Assembly: GCA_040219575.1 (NCBI GenBank)
Contig: JAVJSD010000097.1
Span: 1 to 64,000 of the forward strand
Direction of reading: 5' to 3'
Source of the DNA: JAVJSD01 sp040219575
Lineage (GTDB): Bacteria > Planctomycetota > Planctomycetia > Pirellulales > Pirellulaceae
Length of the DNA: 64,000 nt
Position 1 is the stretch's first letter. Each line of letters starts with the position of its first letter. Shown one piece after another: positions 25,442 through 35,858 of the stretch. The notes below the pieces were generated by a model, which worked only from the letters and a program-made list of their open reading frames with translations, was not told where the DNA came from and ran no database searches. Made by a program: the position numbers and the translations under genes.

Positions 25442-27535
25442 ATGCGAACAAGCAACGCCTCGCAACCGTCCAGCCGCGTCTGCCCTCACCCGGCGCGGCT
25501 CACGGACTTTCTCAATGGAAGGCTGCCGCCGACGGACCTCGAGTCCGTCGCGCAGCACACCGAGTCCTGTGCGCGTTGCCAGTCGTTTCTCGATACGCAG
25601 CAGGCGTCCGACGACGGCGTGTTCCAGGTGCTGCGGTTGGCCGCCGACGTCTCCGATTTCTCCGCGGAGCCCGAGTTCGCCGATCTCAAGCGAAAGGCGA
25701 AGCAGATCACCGGGCAGGGCACGGTGCGGGAGGAGGCGACGCGCGACAGCGCCCAATTCTCCAGTTCGCTCTCAACGGTCGGAGGGATCAAAACCGACAC
25801 TTGGAATCGCGATACGGAGTTTCTGGCCGAAGACGACCTGCCGATCGACCTGCCGGGCCAAGACCCGCTGCCGGAGAAAATCGGCAAGTACTTCGTGCTC
25901 CGTGAGCTCGGCCGGGGCGGATTCGCGCGGGTCTACCTGGCGAAGGATCCGCAGTTGAACCGCCTGGTCGCCGTCAAGGTTCCACGTCCCGACCGGCTGA
26001 ACACCGAGAAGCGGATCGAACGGTTTCTCAAGGAAGCCCGCACTTCCGCCTCGCTCGATCATCCGTCGATCGTGCAGGTCTACGACTGGGGACGCACCGA
26101 CGACGGCGGCTGTTTCGTGGTGATGGAGTACATCGAGGGCTGCACGCTCAAGGAGCTGGCCAAGAGCGAACGGCTCGCGCCTCGGCGGGTGGTCGAGATT
26201 CTGATCGCCGTGGCGCAAGGGCTGCAGTTCGCCCATCAACGCGGCATCTACCATCGCGACATCAAGTCGCTGAACATCCTCATCGACAAGCAGGGCCGGC
26301 CGCACGTCGCCGACTTCGGCCTGGCGCTGATCGAGGAGGATCGCTGGAAGCACAAGTACGAACTGGCGGGAACCTACGCCTACATGTCGCCGGAGCAGAC
26401 CCGCGGCGAGGCGCACTTGCTCGACGGTCGGACCGATGTGTGGAGCCTGGGCGTCGTCTGCTACGAGTTGCTCGCGCGGCGTCGGCCGTTCCGGGGGCGG
26501 ACGGGCGACGAGTTGTTCGAACAGATTCTGACGCACGAACCGCCGCCGATCGCCAGCCTGGCGCAGGACGTTCCCGAGGAGCTGACGGCCGTCTGCATGA
26601 AGTGCCTCCGCAAGTCGCTGACCGAGCGGTACCAGGATGCGGCCAGCGTCGCCGGCGCTCTGCGGAGCCTGAAGGTCGCGCGCCATCCGGCGGCGAATCT
26701 GCGGCGCATGCTTGCGGCCGCCGGCGCGTCGTTGTTGCTGTTGCTGACGGCGGCCGCGGCGGTGATCGCCTATCACAACAATTCGCAGGTTGAACCATCA
26801 CCGCCCGGAGCGCCTGGTCCACCCCGCAACATCGATCGGGCCACGATTTCGACCCTGGAGGAAACCCCCTGGACCGATGTCTCCCTGGCGAATTGGCGCA
26901 ACCTGCTTCCGGAAACCCGCAATGGATCGATCGAATACCAGCCTCAGACCAACACGTTGACGCTCTCGTCGACGCAGGCCATGGCGATTCGGCTCGGCGC
27001 GCTTCGCGCCAGCGACGTTCCCTACCGACTCCGCGTTCGCATCACCGTCCAGGACGGCCAGACCGATTACCAAAGCGGACTGCTGCTGGGATTCCGCCCG
27101 GGTGCGGAGGCTGATGGCGGCGCAACTTTCGACTACCAGGAGATTTCGGTTCGCGAAAAACCTGAAAGGCCCGTCGCCGTGGATCGATATCGAAATACGG
27201 CGCTGATCAACGCGCGCGGCAAGACCTACATCCAGCCTCGCCAACTGGTGTCGCACGATTTCATCCGGCCGCACGAGAAAGATCTGCACCCGGAGAAATT
27301 CAAACGCCGCTACGATCTGGAAATCGGCGTCGACGCGCAAGGCCTGGTCGACATGCGCGTCAACGGCGCGCCGGCGACGAGGCTCGTCGAGAACAGCGTG
27401 AACGCCGAGACTTCCCATCAAGACTACCTCGGCGAGTTCGGCATCCTCCACCAATGCGGAGCGGTGATCGTTTCCAACTATCAGATGAAGATTGGCCGCT
27501 TTGTTAACCTTGACCTTGAGGGAGAGCAACCGTGA
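25442..27535 (+). CDS. Membrane Ser/Thr protein kinase with N-terminal zinc anti-sigma motif
   Basis: A 697-residue protein. Residues 14-46 fit the ZAS pattern C-x24-H-x3-C-x2-C of zinc-binding anti-sigma factors. Residues 149-410 are a Hanks-type kinase: GRGGFARV P-loop (157-164), Lys179, HRD (271-273), DFG (291-293) and the APE-like SPE at 316-318. A membrane helix spans about 425-445, followed by an extracytoplasmic domain of about 250 residues with a beta-sandwich look and no name I can give. It follows the sigma gene directly. The likely role is to sense an external signal and control the sigma factor by binding and/or phosphorylation. Confidence 0.9.
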   Translation: MRTSNASQPSSRVCPHPARLTDFLNGRLPPTDLESVAQHTESCARCQSFLDTQQASDDGVFQVLRLAADVSDFSAEPEFADLKRKAKQITGQGTVREEATRDSAQFSSSLSTVGGIKTDTWNRDTEFLAEDDLPIDLPGQDPLPEKIGKYFVLRELGRGGFARVYLAKDPQLNRLVAVKVPRPDRLNTEKRIERFLKEARTSASLDHPSIVQVYDWGRTDDGGCFVVMEYIEGCTLKELAKSERLAPRRVVEILIAVAQGLQFAHQRGIYHRDIKSLNILIDKQGRPHVADFGLALIEEDRWKHKYELAGTYAYMSPEQTRGEAHLLDGRTDVWSLGVVCYELLARRRPFRGRTGDELFEQILTHEPPPIASLAQDVPEELTAVCMKCLRKSLTERYQDAASVAGALRSLKVARHPAANLRRMLAAAGASLLLLLTAAAAVIAYHNNSQVEPSPPGAPGPPRNIDRATISTLEETPWTDVSLANWRNLLPETRNGSIEYQPQTNTLTLSSTQAMAIRLGALRASDVPYRLRVRITVQDGQTDYQSGLLLGFRPGAEADGGATFDYQEISVREKPERPVAVDRYRNTALINARGKTYIQPRQLVSHDFIRPHEKDLHPEKFKRRYDLEIGVDAQGLVDMRVNGAPATRLVENSVNAETSHQDYLGEFGILHQCGAVIVSNYQMKIGRFVNLDLEGEQP

Positions 27536-28338
27536 CGAAGAATCGGAAAGTCCCATTGGTGTTGACGATCGTTTTGGCGTTCGCCGTGAGTGGAGTCTGC
27601 GGGGAGCCTAAACCGGCGTCCAGCGAGGCCCTGTTCAAAAAGTTGGACGTGAATGGCGACGGCGAGATCTCCCTCAAGGAGTTTCAGGGCGCGCAGGCGG
27701 TGAGCCCGAAGCCGCACAAAGCTGACAAGAAACAGCCGGCGAAGAATCCACCTGTGAAGAAACAGCCCGAGAAAAAGCAGCCCGCGAAGAAGCAAGCCGC
27801 GAAGAAGCAGGCCGTCAAAAAGCAGGCCGGAAAGAAGCCCGAGTGCGCCGAATGCCAGTCGCAGGCTGCACGGAAAATGAAAGGGAGGTCGCCAAAACGC
27901 GTCTCCTTCGACACGCCGTACCTGCAGCATCAAGTCGTGGACGTGGACGAGGAGGGGCAGATCTTCGTGCGGTGCTCGACCGACCTTGACCCGGTTCCCG
28001 AGGACTGCCCCTATGACGGCGACGGCGACGGCGAACCCGACGCCTTCGAGACCCGAATCAGTATGTTCGCCAAGATCTACACCTCCACCCAACCGCTGCC
28101 GATGCCGGGCTCCTGCCCCCCGCCGGACGCGACACCGCTCGACACCGCCGGCTATGAGGGGTGGGTCTCGGGGGCCCCTTCGTCCTCGACCTATCCCTTG
28201 CCGAGAATGACGCTCGTCGTGTGGGAGGTTGTGGAGTACCTTGATGTGAATGGAGAAACGATCGATCAGTGCACCGAGTGTCCTCCCTACAACTTCCTCT
28301 TCCTCTATGGACATTACCCGCTTCAATCGTCGCGATAA
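27532..28338 (+). CDS. Exported EF-hand protein with Lys/Ala/Pro repeat
   Basis: A 268-residue exported protein whose GTG start overlaps the kinase stop (GTGA), so it is translationally coupled to it. Signal peptide residues 1-24. A canonical calcium EF-hand loop lies at residues 39-50 (DVNGDGEISLKE). Residues about 65-105 are a basic tandem repeat of PAKKQ/AVKKQ units, then comes a Cys pair (ECAECQ) and a second Asp-rich stretch (YDGDGDGEPDAFE). The C-terminus has two CxxC-like pairs. Calcium or surface binding is inferred. It could be the sensor partner or a target of the kinase. Confidence 0.8.
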   Translation: MTKNRKVPLVLTIVLAFAVSGVCGEPKPASSEALFKKLDVNGDGEISLKEFQGAQAVSPKPHKADKKQPAKNPPVKKQPEKKQPAKKQAAKKQAVKKQAGKKPECAECQSQAARKMKGRSPKRVSFDTPYLQHQVVDVDEEGQIFVRCSTDLDPVPEDCPYDGDGDGEPDAFETRISMFAKIYTSTQPLPMPGSCPPPDATPLDTAGYEGWVSGAPSSSTYPLPRMTLVVWEVVEYLDVNGETIDQCTECPPYNFLFLYGHYPLQSSR

Positions 28339-29530
28339 GCGATCGACGTCGATAAGCCGGCGTGAGTGGTTGGCGGCGGCGGGCGTCTGCGGCGCCGTGG
28401 CCGTGACGTCGCCGTCCACCATCTCCGCGGAAACCGACACTCCATCCGACGGCCAGACGCCGCTCTTGAAGCCGGTCTTCGAGAGCGTCGTCTGCCGCTG
28501 GACGCCGGAGAATCCGCGCCACGACCATCAGCTGATCTTTCCGCTGAGCGACGACCGACTGATGCTGGCGTGGTGCGAGTACTACGCCGATCGGCCGTCG
28601 CTCACGTTCCGCCAGCCGACGTCGCGCGGCGGCCAGGCCAGCGACGACATGCCCTGCCGCATCTCGGCCCGGGTGTCGCGCGATCAGGGGCGCACCTGGG
28701 ACGCCCGCTTCACGCTGCAGGACAACCTCTGGAAGCTGAACGTCAAGCATCCCAACCTGGTGCGGCTCGACTCGGGCGAGATTCTGTTCTTCTTCGTCGG
28801 CTGGGATTCGGCCGGGCAGCGGAACACGTTTCTCAAACGCTCCAGCGACCAGTGCGAATCGTGGACGGCCGTGAAGCAGATTTCCGAGCCGGGTTGGTAC
28901 TGCAACAACAACGACCATGCGCTGAGGCTCCGCAGCGGCCGGATCCTGTTGCCGGCGCACGGCGTGCTCGGCGGAGGTCCGTACCGCGGCGGGAAGAGCA
29001 AGCTCGAATCGTTCGTGTGGTTCTCCGACGACGGCTTCCAGACCTGGCGGCGCAGCGCCGAGGGCATGACGACCGAAGGCCGGGGCTGCCATGAACCGTC
29101 GATCGTCGAGTTGAAGGACGGGCGGCTGTTGTGCCTGCTGCGCACGACGCGCGGCTGCGTCTACAAGTCCTACAGTGAAGACGGCGGCGACCACTGGAGC
29201 ACGCCGGCGGCGACCCCGCTCGACGCCCCCGATTCCCCGCCGCTGGTGAAGCGAACGCCCGGCGGAAACCTGCTCGCCTTGTGGAACAACATCGCCTCGC
29301 GCAGCAACTGGCCGCGAACGCCGCTGACCGCCGCCGTCTCGCGCGACGAGGGGGAAAGCTGGAAGAGCTTCCACGACATCGACAATCGCCCCCGGCACGA
29401 CGCGGCCTACGCCTCGGTGCTGTTTCACGGCGACGAGACGCTCATCGCCTACTACACGCGCAGCACCTCCTGGGCCCGCGATTCGGAAGTGACGCTGAAG
29501 ATCTTCAAGACCGAGCAGTTCGATGCCTGA
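28307..29530 (+). CDS. Tat-exported sialidase-like (BNR) protein
   Basis: A 407-residue protein with a twin-arginine signal (SRREWLAAAG, residues about 18-27), then a six-bladed beta-propeller of exo-sialidase type. Asp-box motifs are visible as SRDQGRTWD, SSDQCESWT, SEDGGDHWS and SRDEGESWK. The family hydrolyses terminal sialic acids or related sugars; planctomycete paralogues are many and mostly untested. The ATG at 28307 lies within the end of the preceding gene (32-base overlap); a GTG-led extension to 28250 would precede the Tat signal with unrelated residues. Its stop overlaps the start of the next SDR. Confidence 0.85.
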   Translation: MDITRFNRRDKRSTSISRREWLAAAGVCGAVAVTSPSTISAETDTPSDGQTPLLKPVFESVVCRWTPENPRHDHQLIFPLSDDRLMLAWCEYYADRPSLTFRQPTSRGGQASDDMPCRISARVSRDQGRTWDARFTLQDNLWKLNVKHPNLVRLDSGEILFFFVGWDSAGQRNTFLKRSSDQCESWTAVKQISEPGWYCNNNDHALRLRSGRILLPAHGVLGGGPYRGGKSKLESFVWFSDDGFQTWRRSAEGMTTEGRGCHEPSIVELKDGRLLCLLRTTRGCVYKSYSEDGGDHWSTPAATPLDAPDSPPLVKRTPGGNLLALWNNIASRSNWPRTPLTAAVSRDEGESWKSFHDIDNRPRHDAAYASVLFHGDETLIAYYTRSTSWARDSEVTLKIFKTEQFDA

Positions 29531-30251
29531 CGCGCGACGCGCCCTGGTGACGGGCGGAACAAGCGGCATCGGCCGGGCGATCGCGATGGCGCTGGCCCAG
29601 GCCGGTTGCCGCGTGACGGCGACCGGCCTGACCGCCGCCGAAGTCGAAGCCTTTGGAGACTCCATCAACGGCGGCCGCGGCGACCTCGCCGCACGGCGAC
29701 TCGACGTTTGCGATCAGCAGGCCGTCGTCGCGCTGTGCGGCGAATTCGATCGCCTCGACGTGCTGGTCAACTGCGCCGGCACGATTCTCCGCGACCGTCG
29801 GGAGCACGACCCGGACCAGTTCGCCCGGGTGATCGACGTCAACCTGAACGGCACGATGCGCGTCTGCTCGGCGTGCCGACCGCTGCTCGCCGCATCGCGT
29901 GGTTGTGCGGTGAACACCGCCTCGATGCTGAGCATCTTCGGCAGCGGCCATGTGCCCGCCTACAGCGCCAGCAAGGGGGGCGTCGTGCAACTCACCAAAT
30001 CGCTGGCCATCGCCTGGGCCGCGGAGGGAGTCCGCGTCAACGCCATCGCCCCCGGCTGGATCGAAACGCCGCTCACCCGGCCGTTGATCGAGCACCCTCA
30101 GCGAAACCGCGAGATCGTCGAACGCACGCCGCTGGGCCGTTGGGGCCAGCCGGAAGACGTGGCGGGCGCCGTCGTGTTTCTCTGCTCGCCCGCCGCGGCG
30201 TTCATCACCGGCGTCGTGCTGCCGGTCGACGGCGGCTATAGCATTTGCTGA
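29523..30251 (+). CDS. SDR-family oxidoreductase
   Basis: A 242-residue classical SDR: TGGTSGIGRA (residues 10-19), VNCAGT, catalytic Ser in NTASML, YSASK, and a C-terminal PVDGGYS. Overlaps the 3' end of the sialidase gene by eight bases, so the two form an operon. It may oxidise a sugar or sugar acid released by the sialidase-like enzyme, but this is inference from context only. Confidence 0.9.
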   Translation: MPDARRALVTGGTSGIGRAIAMALAQAGCRVTATGLTAAEVEAFGDSINGGRGDLAARRLDVCDQQAVVALCGEFDRLDVLVNCAGTILRDRREHDPDQFARVIDVNLNGTMRVCSACRPLLAASRGCAVNTASMLSIFGSGHVPAYSASKGGVVQLTKSLAIAWAAEGVRVNAIAPGWIETPLTRPLIEHPQRNREIVERTPLGRWGQPEDVAGAVVFLCSPAAAFITGVVLPVDGGYSIC

Positions 30252-30271
30252 GCGTCGTACTCGTAGTCCGG

Positions 30272-30294
30272 CCTACCACTTTGCGGATGGTAGG
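30272..30294. terminator. Hairpin between convergent genes
   Basis: CCTACCA (30272-30278) pairs exactly with TGGTAGG (30288-30294), flanked by AGTC/GACT. It lies between the convergent SDR and coxD genes. No T tract, so it may be a Rho-dependent 3' end or a repeat. Confidence 0.45.
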
Positions 30295-30320
30295 GACTGG
30301 TCCGCACACGCCGGCCGCGA

Positions 30321-30971
30321 TCAAGCGGTGTGCTTGAGTTGGTAGCGGGGAACCGTTTCGTGTTCGTCGCGGGGCGGTTTGGGGCTGCAGAGTTTTTCCA
30401 GTCGGGCGTCAATCACCCGCAGGTCGACTTGCAGATCCTTGGCCCAGCCCCATTTATCGGAGACGGAGACCGGCGCCTCGTCGCTTTCTCCGCCGCTGGT
30501 GCGGAAGTGCTGGCGGATCAAGTCGTCGATTCTTTCCGTCACATCGCGTTGGTGATGCATGCTCATCGTGTAGGCTCCTTGTCGGTGTTGCTTGGATGAC
30601 TCGACAAACCGTGCATTCGGCATGCCAATTCCTCGGTGTTCGCGCTGGCTTGAAGGCGGCCAGCGGCGCGCTTGGTAGTCGCTCAGCGTGAGCGCGAGCA
30701 GGATCAACAACCACAACAACGCGGCCACGGCGAAGACCTGCGTCACGCGCTGGCTGTAGCGCAGGTGCATGAAGAACAGCATGATCAGAGCGGCCTTGGC
30801 CACCGCGATGGTGATCGCCGTGATGTTGTTCAACCAGGCCGATTCGATCTCCGCCGCCATCACCGTGGCGGCCAAGAGAACGAGCAGTGCAAGGAACACA
30901 AGCACATAGGTCAGCGGCCGCGCGCCGTCGTGTTGCGATTCTTGTTGTGATGTGTGTTGGCTCATCGACAT
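30321..30971 (-). CDS. Cytochrome c oxidase subunit IV, fused in frame to a small downstream ORF
   Basis: The N-terminal 100 residues are a caa3-type subunit IV: three membrane helices with PLTYVLVFLALLVLLAATV, ITIAVAKAALIMLFFMHLRYS and AVAALLWLLILLALTL. The frame then continues without a stop through about 35 residues of non-conserved appearance into an 81-residue soluble segment (MSMHHQRDVTERIDDL...). That segment has its own ATG at 30566 with AAGGAG eight bases upstream, so it may be a separate gene (30321-30566) reached in frame by chance or by loss of the coxD stop. It is the last gene of the respiratory operon. Confidence 0.82.
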   Translation of the reverse strand: MSMSQHTSQQESQHDGARPLTYVLVFLALLVLLAATVMAAEIESAWLNNITAITIAVAKAALIMLFFMHLRYSQRVTQVFAVAALLWLLILLALTLSDYQARRWPPSSQREHRGIGMPNARFVESSKQHRQGAYTMSMHHQRDVTERIDDLIRQHFRTSGGESDEAPVSVSDKWGWAKDLQVDLRVIDARLEKLCSPKPPRDEHETVPRYQLKHTA

Positions 30972-31157
30972 CCTGTTGGTTCTTCGTTTAATTCAGCGGC
31001 GAGCCGAAGGCGTCGGCGAATCGTTGCAGCAACGTTTCCAGCTAGTTCGCGGTCGTGCGCGCGCCGTCGCCTTGCCGCTAAACGACGCTGCTCGCTACAT
31101 CGTCGGCATTGACAATGAAGGCCTCGATAAACGAGTGAGCGTGATCATGGAAGCGTC

Positions 31158-31795
31158 TCAGCCGATCAGGTACAGCAGGGGAAACAGGAAGACCCACACC
31201 ATGTCGACGAAATGCCAGTACAGGCCGGTCATCTCCAGCGGCGTGTGGTACTCGGCGGAGAACGCGCCGCGGCCGGTCATCACGGCCAACACCGCCAGCA
31301 CGCCGAGGCCGATGACCATGTGCAGGGCGTGCATGCCGGTCATGGCGAAGTACAGGCCGTAAAACAACTCGACGTGGCCGGGGGACACATCGGGATTGTG
31401 CGGATGTTCCAGGGCGAAGTGTCGGCCGGGAACCAGGTGGTGCTCGAACTTGTCGGCGTACTCAAAGGCCTTCACGCCCAGAAAGGCGGCGCCGAGCAAC
31501 ATCGTGGCGCCCAGCAGCGCGACCGACAGCCAGCGGCGATTTCTCCGCGCCGCGTGGATCGCCAGCGCCATCGAAAGACTGCTCGTTAGCAGGATGGCCG
31601 TGTTCGTCGTGCCGATGGGAACCGAGAGATGCGCGCTCCCCTCCTCGAAGGCGGCCGGATACTGCGTGCGGTACACGGTGTAGGCCAGAAACATCCCGCC
31701 GAAGAACAGCACTTCGGTGGCCAGGAACAGCCACATGCCGATGGTGGCGGCGTCGAGCTGCTGCTGGGCGTCGTCGAAATGATGGGCGACGTGGC

Positions 31796-31799
<4 letters not shown>
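31158..31799 (-). CDS. Cytochrome c oxidase subunit III
   Basis: A 213-residue membrane protein with five helices, as in caa3/SoxM-type subunit III lacking the first two helices of the mitochondrial form. Typical stretches are MWLFLATEVLFFGGMFLAY, GMHALHMVIG and LYWHFVDMVWVFLFPLLYL. It stabilises the catalytic subunit and shapes the proton-uptake path. ATG overlaps the CoxA stop (ATGA). Confidence 0.95.
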
Positions 31800-33424
<1,625 letters not shown>

Positions 33425-33437
33425 GATGGAGACGGGG

Positions 33438-34403
33438 TCAAGGTTGGCTGACTTCGCTGGACGACTTCGATTCCGAGGGCGATTCGAGCGATTTGATGTA
33501 CGCAATGAGGCGGAGCATCTGCTCCTCGCCGATCTGGCCGTGGTAGGTCGGCATCAACGGGCGGTAGCCGGCGACCACCTTGGACTGCGGCTCGTAGACC
33601 GACTCGCGGAGGTAGTCCTCGTCGGCGACGGCCGTTCCGCCGCCGTCCAAAGGGACGGCGCCGCCGTACAGGCCGCGCAGCGAAGGACCGCGGGCGTCGC
33701 TCCCTTCGTGATGGCAGGTATGGCAGCGGAACTGGTGAAACAACGCCTCGCCCGAAGGCCCAGTCGTCTGGTCCGGGCTTCGGCGGGCAAGCCAGTCGGC
33801 GTAATCGCGTTCGGACATCACGATCACCTGGCCGCCCATCTGGGCATGGCTGGCGCCGCAGTATTCGGCGCAGAACAGGTGATAGGCTCCCTCGCGTGTG
33901 GGCCGGAACCACATCGTCGTGTAGCGGCCCGGCAGCACGTCCTGCTTCACACGGAAGGCCGGCACGTAGAAGCTGTGGATCACATCCTCGGAAATCATCC
34001 GCAGCTTCACCGCGCGACCGACCGGGATGTGCAATTGATTGATCTCCCGGCGTCCTCCGGGATGCTGGATCTTCCACATCCACTGCTTGCCGACGACGTT
34101 GATCTCCTCGGCGTCGGCCGGGGCGTCGTGCATCTCCAGAAACAACCAGGCGCCCCACGAGAACATGGACAGCGCCAGCACCAACGGAACGATCGACCAG
34201 ACGACTTCCAGCAGCATGTTCTCCCGCGCCGCCGTCCGCTCGCGTCCCTGTCGCCGGCGGTAGTAGACGGCGAAAAAAAGAATCAGCCCGGCGATCAACA
34301 GCGTAAAGAAGCCGGTCACCGCCAGCAGAAATACGTACAGCAAGTCGACGCGCAGCGCGAAGTCGGAGGCCTGGTCGGGAAAGAACTGGATGCCGGTGTT
34401 CAT
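33438..34403 (-). CDS. Cytochrome c oxidase subunit II with fused cytochrome c (caa3 type)
   Basis: About 321 residues. Two membrane helices (residues 12-45 and 62-85), then the CuA domain with the ligand set in FCAEYCGASHAQM (two Cys, Glu, His, Met), and a C-terminal class I cytochrome c with CHTCH (about residue 225) and a distal Met in RPLMPTY. Electrons pass from the fused haem c to CuA. The ATG at 34403 overlaps the SCO stop (ATGA). Confidence 0.94.
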   Translation of the reverse strand: MNTGIQFFPDQASDFALRVDLLYVFLLAVTGFFTLLIAGLILFFAVYYRRRQGRERTAARENMLLEVVWSIVPLVLALSMFSWGAWLFLEMHDAPADAEEINVVGKQWMWKIQHPGGRREINQLHIPVGRAVKLRMISEDVIHSFYVPAFRVKQDVLPGRYTTMWFRPTREGAYHLFCAEYCGASHAQMGGQVIVMSERDYADWLARRSPDQTTGPSGEALFHQFRCHTCHHEGSDARGPSLRGLYGGAVPLDGGGTAVADEDYLRESVYEPQSKVVAGYRPLMPTYHGQIGEEQMLRLIAYIKSLESPSESKSSSEVSQP

Positions 34404-35395
34404 GATGTTGAGGAAGTATTCATAGGGGTCTCTGGAGGGACCGCGTCGCGACGAGCCTTCTCGGCGCGCGAACGCGGAGCGCTGCGTTCGCGGCCGAAGA
34501 GCCACAGGAAACCGACCGCCATCAGCGCGACCGTCAACCCGCCCGCGACGCGAATCAGGTTCATGATCGCCAGGCCGTAACGGCCGCGCGTGGGATCGTA
34601 GTGGTAGCAGAGCAGCAGCACCTGATCGGCCGTACTGGCGAGTTCCTGCTGGGAGGTCTCCGCCAATCCCAGCCGCAGGTCGCGACGGGAGAACTCCAGC
34701 CCGGTTGTTGCAACGCTCGACTTCGCCAGTCGCTGCACATCGCGGGCGGAATACTCGATGCCGCTGAAGAATCGGGCCACGCGTCCATCGGGCGTCAACA
34801 AGAACAGCCCGGCCGCGTGGGCGTAGCGGCCGGTGTCAGGGTTGTAGCGATAGTGGAAGCCGAGCGAGTCGGTGAGCTGCCGGATCGGTTCTTCCTGACC
34901 GGTAAGGAAATGCCAGCCGTCGGCGGTTCCCGGTCGGTCGTAGCGCCGGAGGGTTGTCTCTTTCGCGCCGGCGGCCAGTTCGGGCGTCTCGCGCGGATCG
35001 AAACTCACGATCACCACGTCGAAGTCCCGCCCGACGTCGTGCTCGAGCGTGCGGAGGCTGCGGACCAGCCCGTCCATCACCAGGTTGCAGAGCATCGGGC
35101 ATTCGTAATACACGGGGGCCAGCAGGATCGGTTTCTTGCGGAAGTAGTCACTCAGTTCAACTTCGCGGCCTTGCGCGTCGCGGAACTGCAAGTCGAGAGG
35201 AATCGCGCGTCCGATTTGAGGATCGACGCCGACCCCCTCGGGCAGTTCGACCGGCGTGGAGTCGCCGCTGGGTTGGGTGACAGCCTCGCGCACGATCAGC
35301 CCGCCGCAAGCGATGGCGAGCAGCACGAGACCGCCCGCCGTCAGCAGCAGCAGTCGCTGATTTCCGCCAGTATTCGTCGAGCTATTGGTCGTCAT
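34400..35395 (-). CDS. SCO1/SenC copper chaperone
   Basis: A 331-residue membrane-anchored thioredoxin-fold protein that delivers copper to the CuA site. An N-terminal helix (LLLLTAGGLVLLAIACGGLIV), the copper CxxxC motif (YECPMLCN) and the distal His (YAHAAG) are present; a second helix close to the C-terminus (LTVALMAVGFLWLFG) is less usual. GGGGAG lies a few bases before the ATG at 35395. It overlaps the preceding gene by 14 bases and the coxB start by four. Confidence 0.93.
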   Translation of the reverse strand: MTTNSSTNTGGNQRLLLLTAGGLVLLAIACGGLIVREAVTQPSGDSTPVELPEGVGVDPQIGRAIPLDLQFRDAQGREVELSDYFRKKPILLAPVYYECPMLCNLVMDGLVRSLRTLEHDVGRDFDVVIVSFDPRETPELAAGAKETTLRRYDRPGTADGWHFLTGQEEPIRQLTDSLGFHYRYNPDTGRYAHAAGLFLLTPDGRVARFFSGIEYSARDVQRLAKSSVATTGLEFSRRDLRLGLAETSQQELASTADQVLLLCYHYDPTRGRYGLAIMNLIRVAGGLTVALMAVGFLWLFGRERSAPRSRAEKARRDAVPPETPMNTSSTS

Positions 35396-35858
35396 TTTTC
35401 TCCCCTTCTGATGCCTTGCCCGGTGTTTCGCCGTTTCGCGCGGCGCCGTTTTGCGCGGCATCGTCTCGCGCGGCATCGTTCTGCGCGGCGTTGTTCTGCG
35501 CGGCGACGAACTCGATGGCCCGGTCGATGGGAATCCGAGCGACGCCTTCGTCTTGGTCGATCCACTCGTAACGGTTCAAGATTCGCTCCTCGTCGGCCCG
35601 CAATTTGGCGAGCGTCGCGCGTTGGTCAGGATCGAGTGACGGCTCCACTTGTCCAGCCTCAATCCGCGGTGTGTCGGCCGGCGGCGGAGACGGCCGCATC
35701 CATTGCGCCACGCGAACCAGCCCGTAACTGAATCCGACGGCGGCTGCCATGAGAACGCCGATCGCCAGCAGCCCGACCACGATGTAGGGCGTGCGGACGG
35801 TGTTCGGCTCGTGCCCGGGCGACTGGCGGCGGTCGTGGTGATGTTGGTAGTCGGTCAT
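35382..35858 (-). CDS. Single-span membrane protein of the ACIII-caa3 operon
   Basis: A 158-residue protein with a His-rich N-terminus (MTDYQHHHDRR), one membrane helix about residues 29-52 (PYIVVGLLAIGVLMAAAVGFSYGL) and a periplasmic part containing ILNRYEWIDQDEGVARIPIDRAIEF. Such a WxDxxxGVxRIPIxxA segment is common in small proteins encoded next to caa3 oxidases. The C-terminus is a low-complexity run of AAQN/AARD units. The role in assembly or supercomplex formation is inferred from its place between actF and SCO. Confidence 0.75.
   Translation of the reverse strand: MTDYQHHHDRRQSPGHEPNTVRTPYIVVGLLAIGVLMAAAVGFSYGLVRVAQWMRPSPPPADTPRIEAGQVEPSLDPDQRATLAKLRADEERILNRYEWIDQDEGVARIPIDRAIEFVAAQNNAAQNDAARDDAAQNGAARNGETPGKASEGEKNDDQ

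Noticed and set aside
27720..27835. Lys/Ala/Pro repeat as a histone-H1-like DNA-binding protein
   Set aside because: The repeat is in a protein with a signal peptide and EF-hand, so it is probably exported rather than a nucleoid protein.
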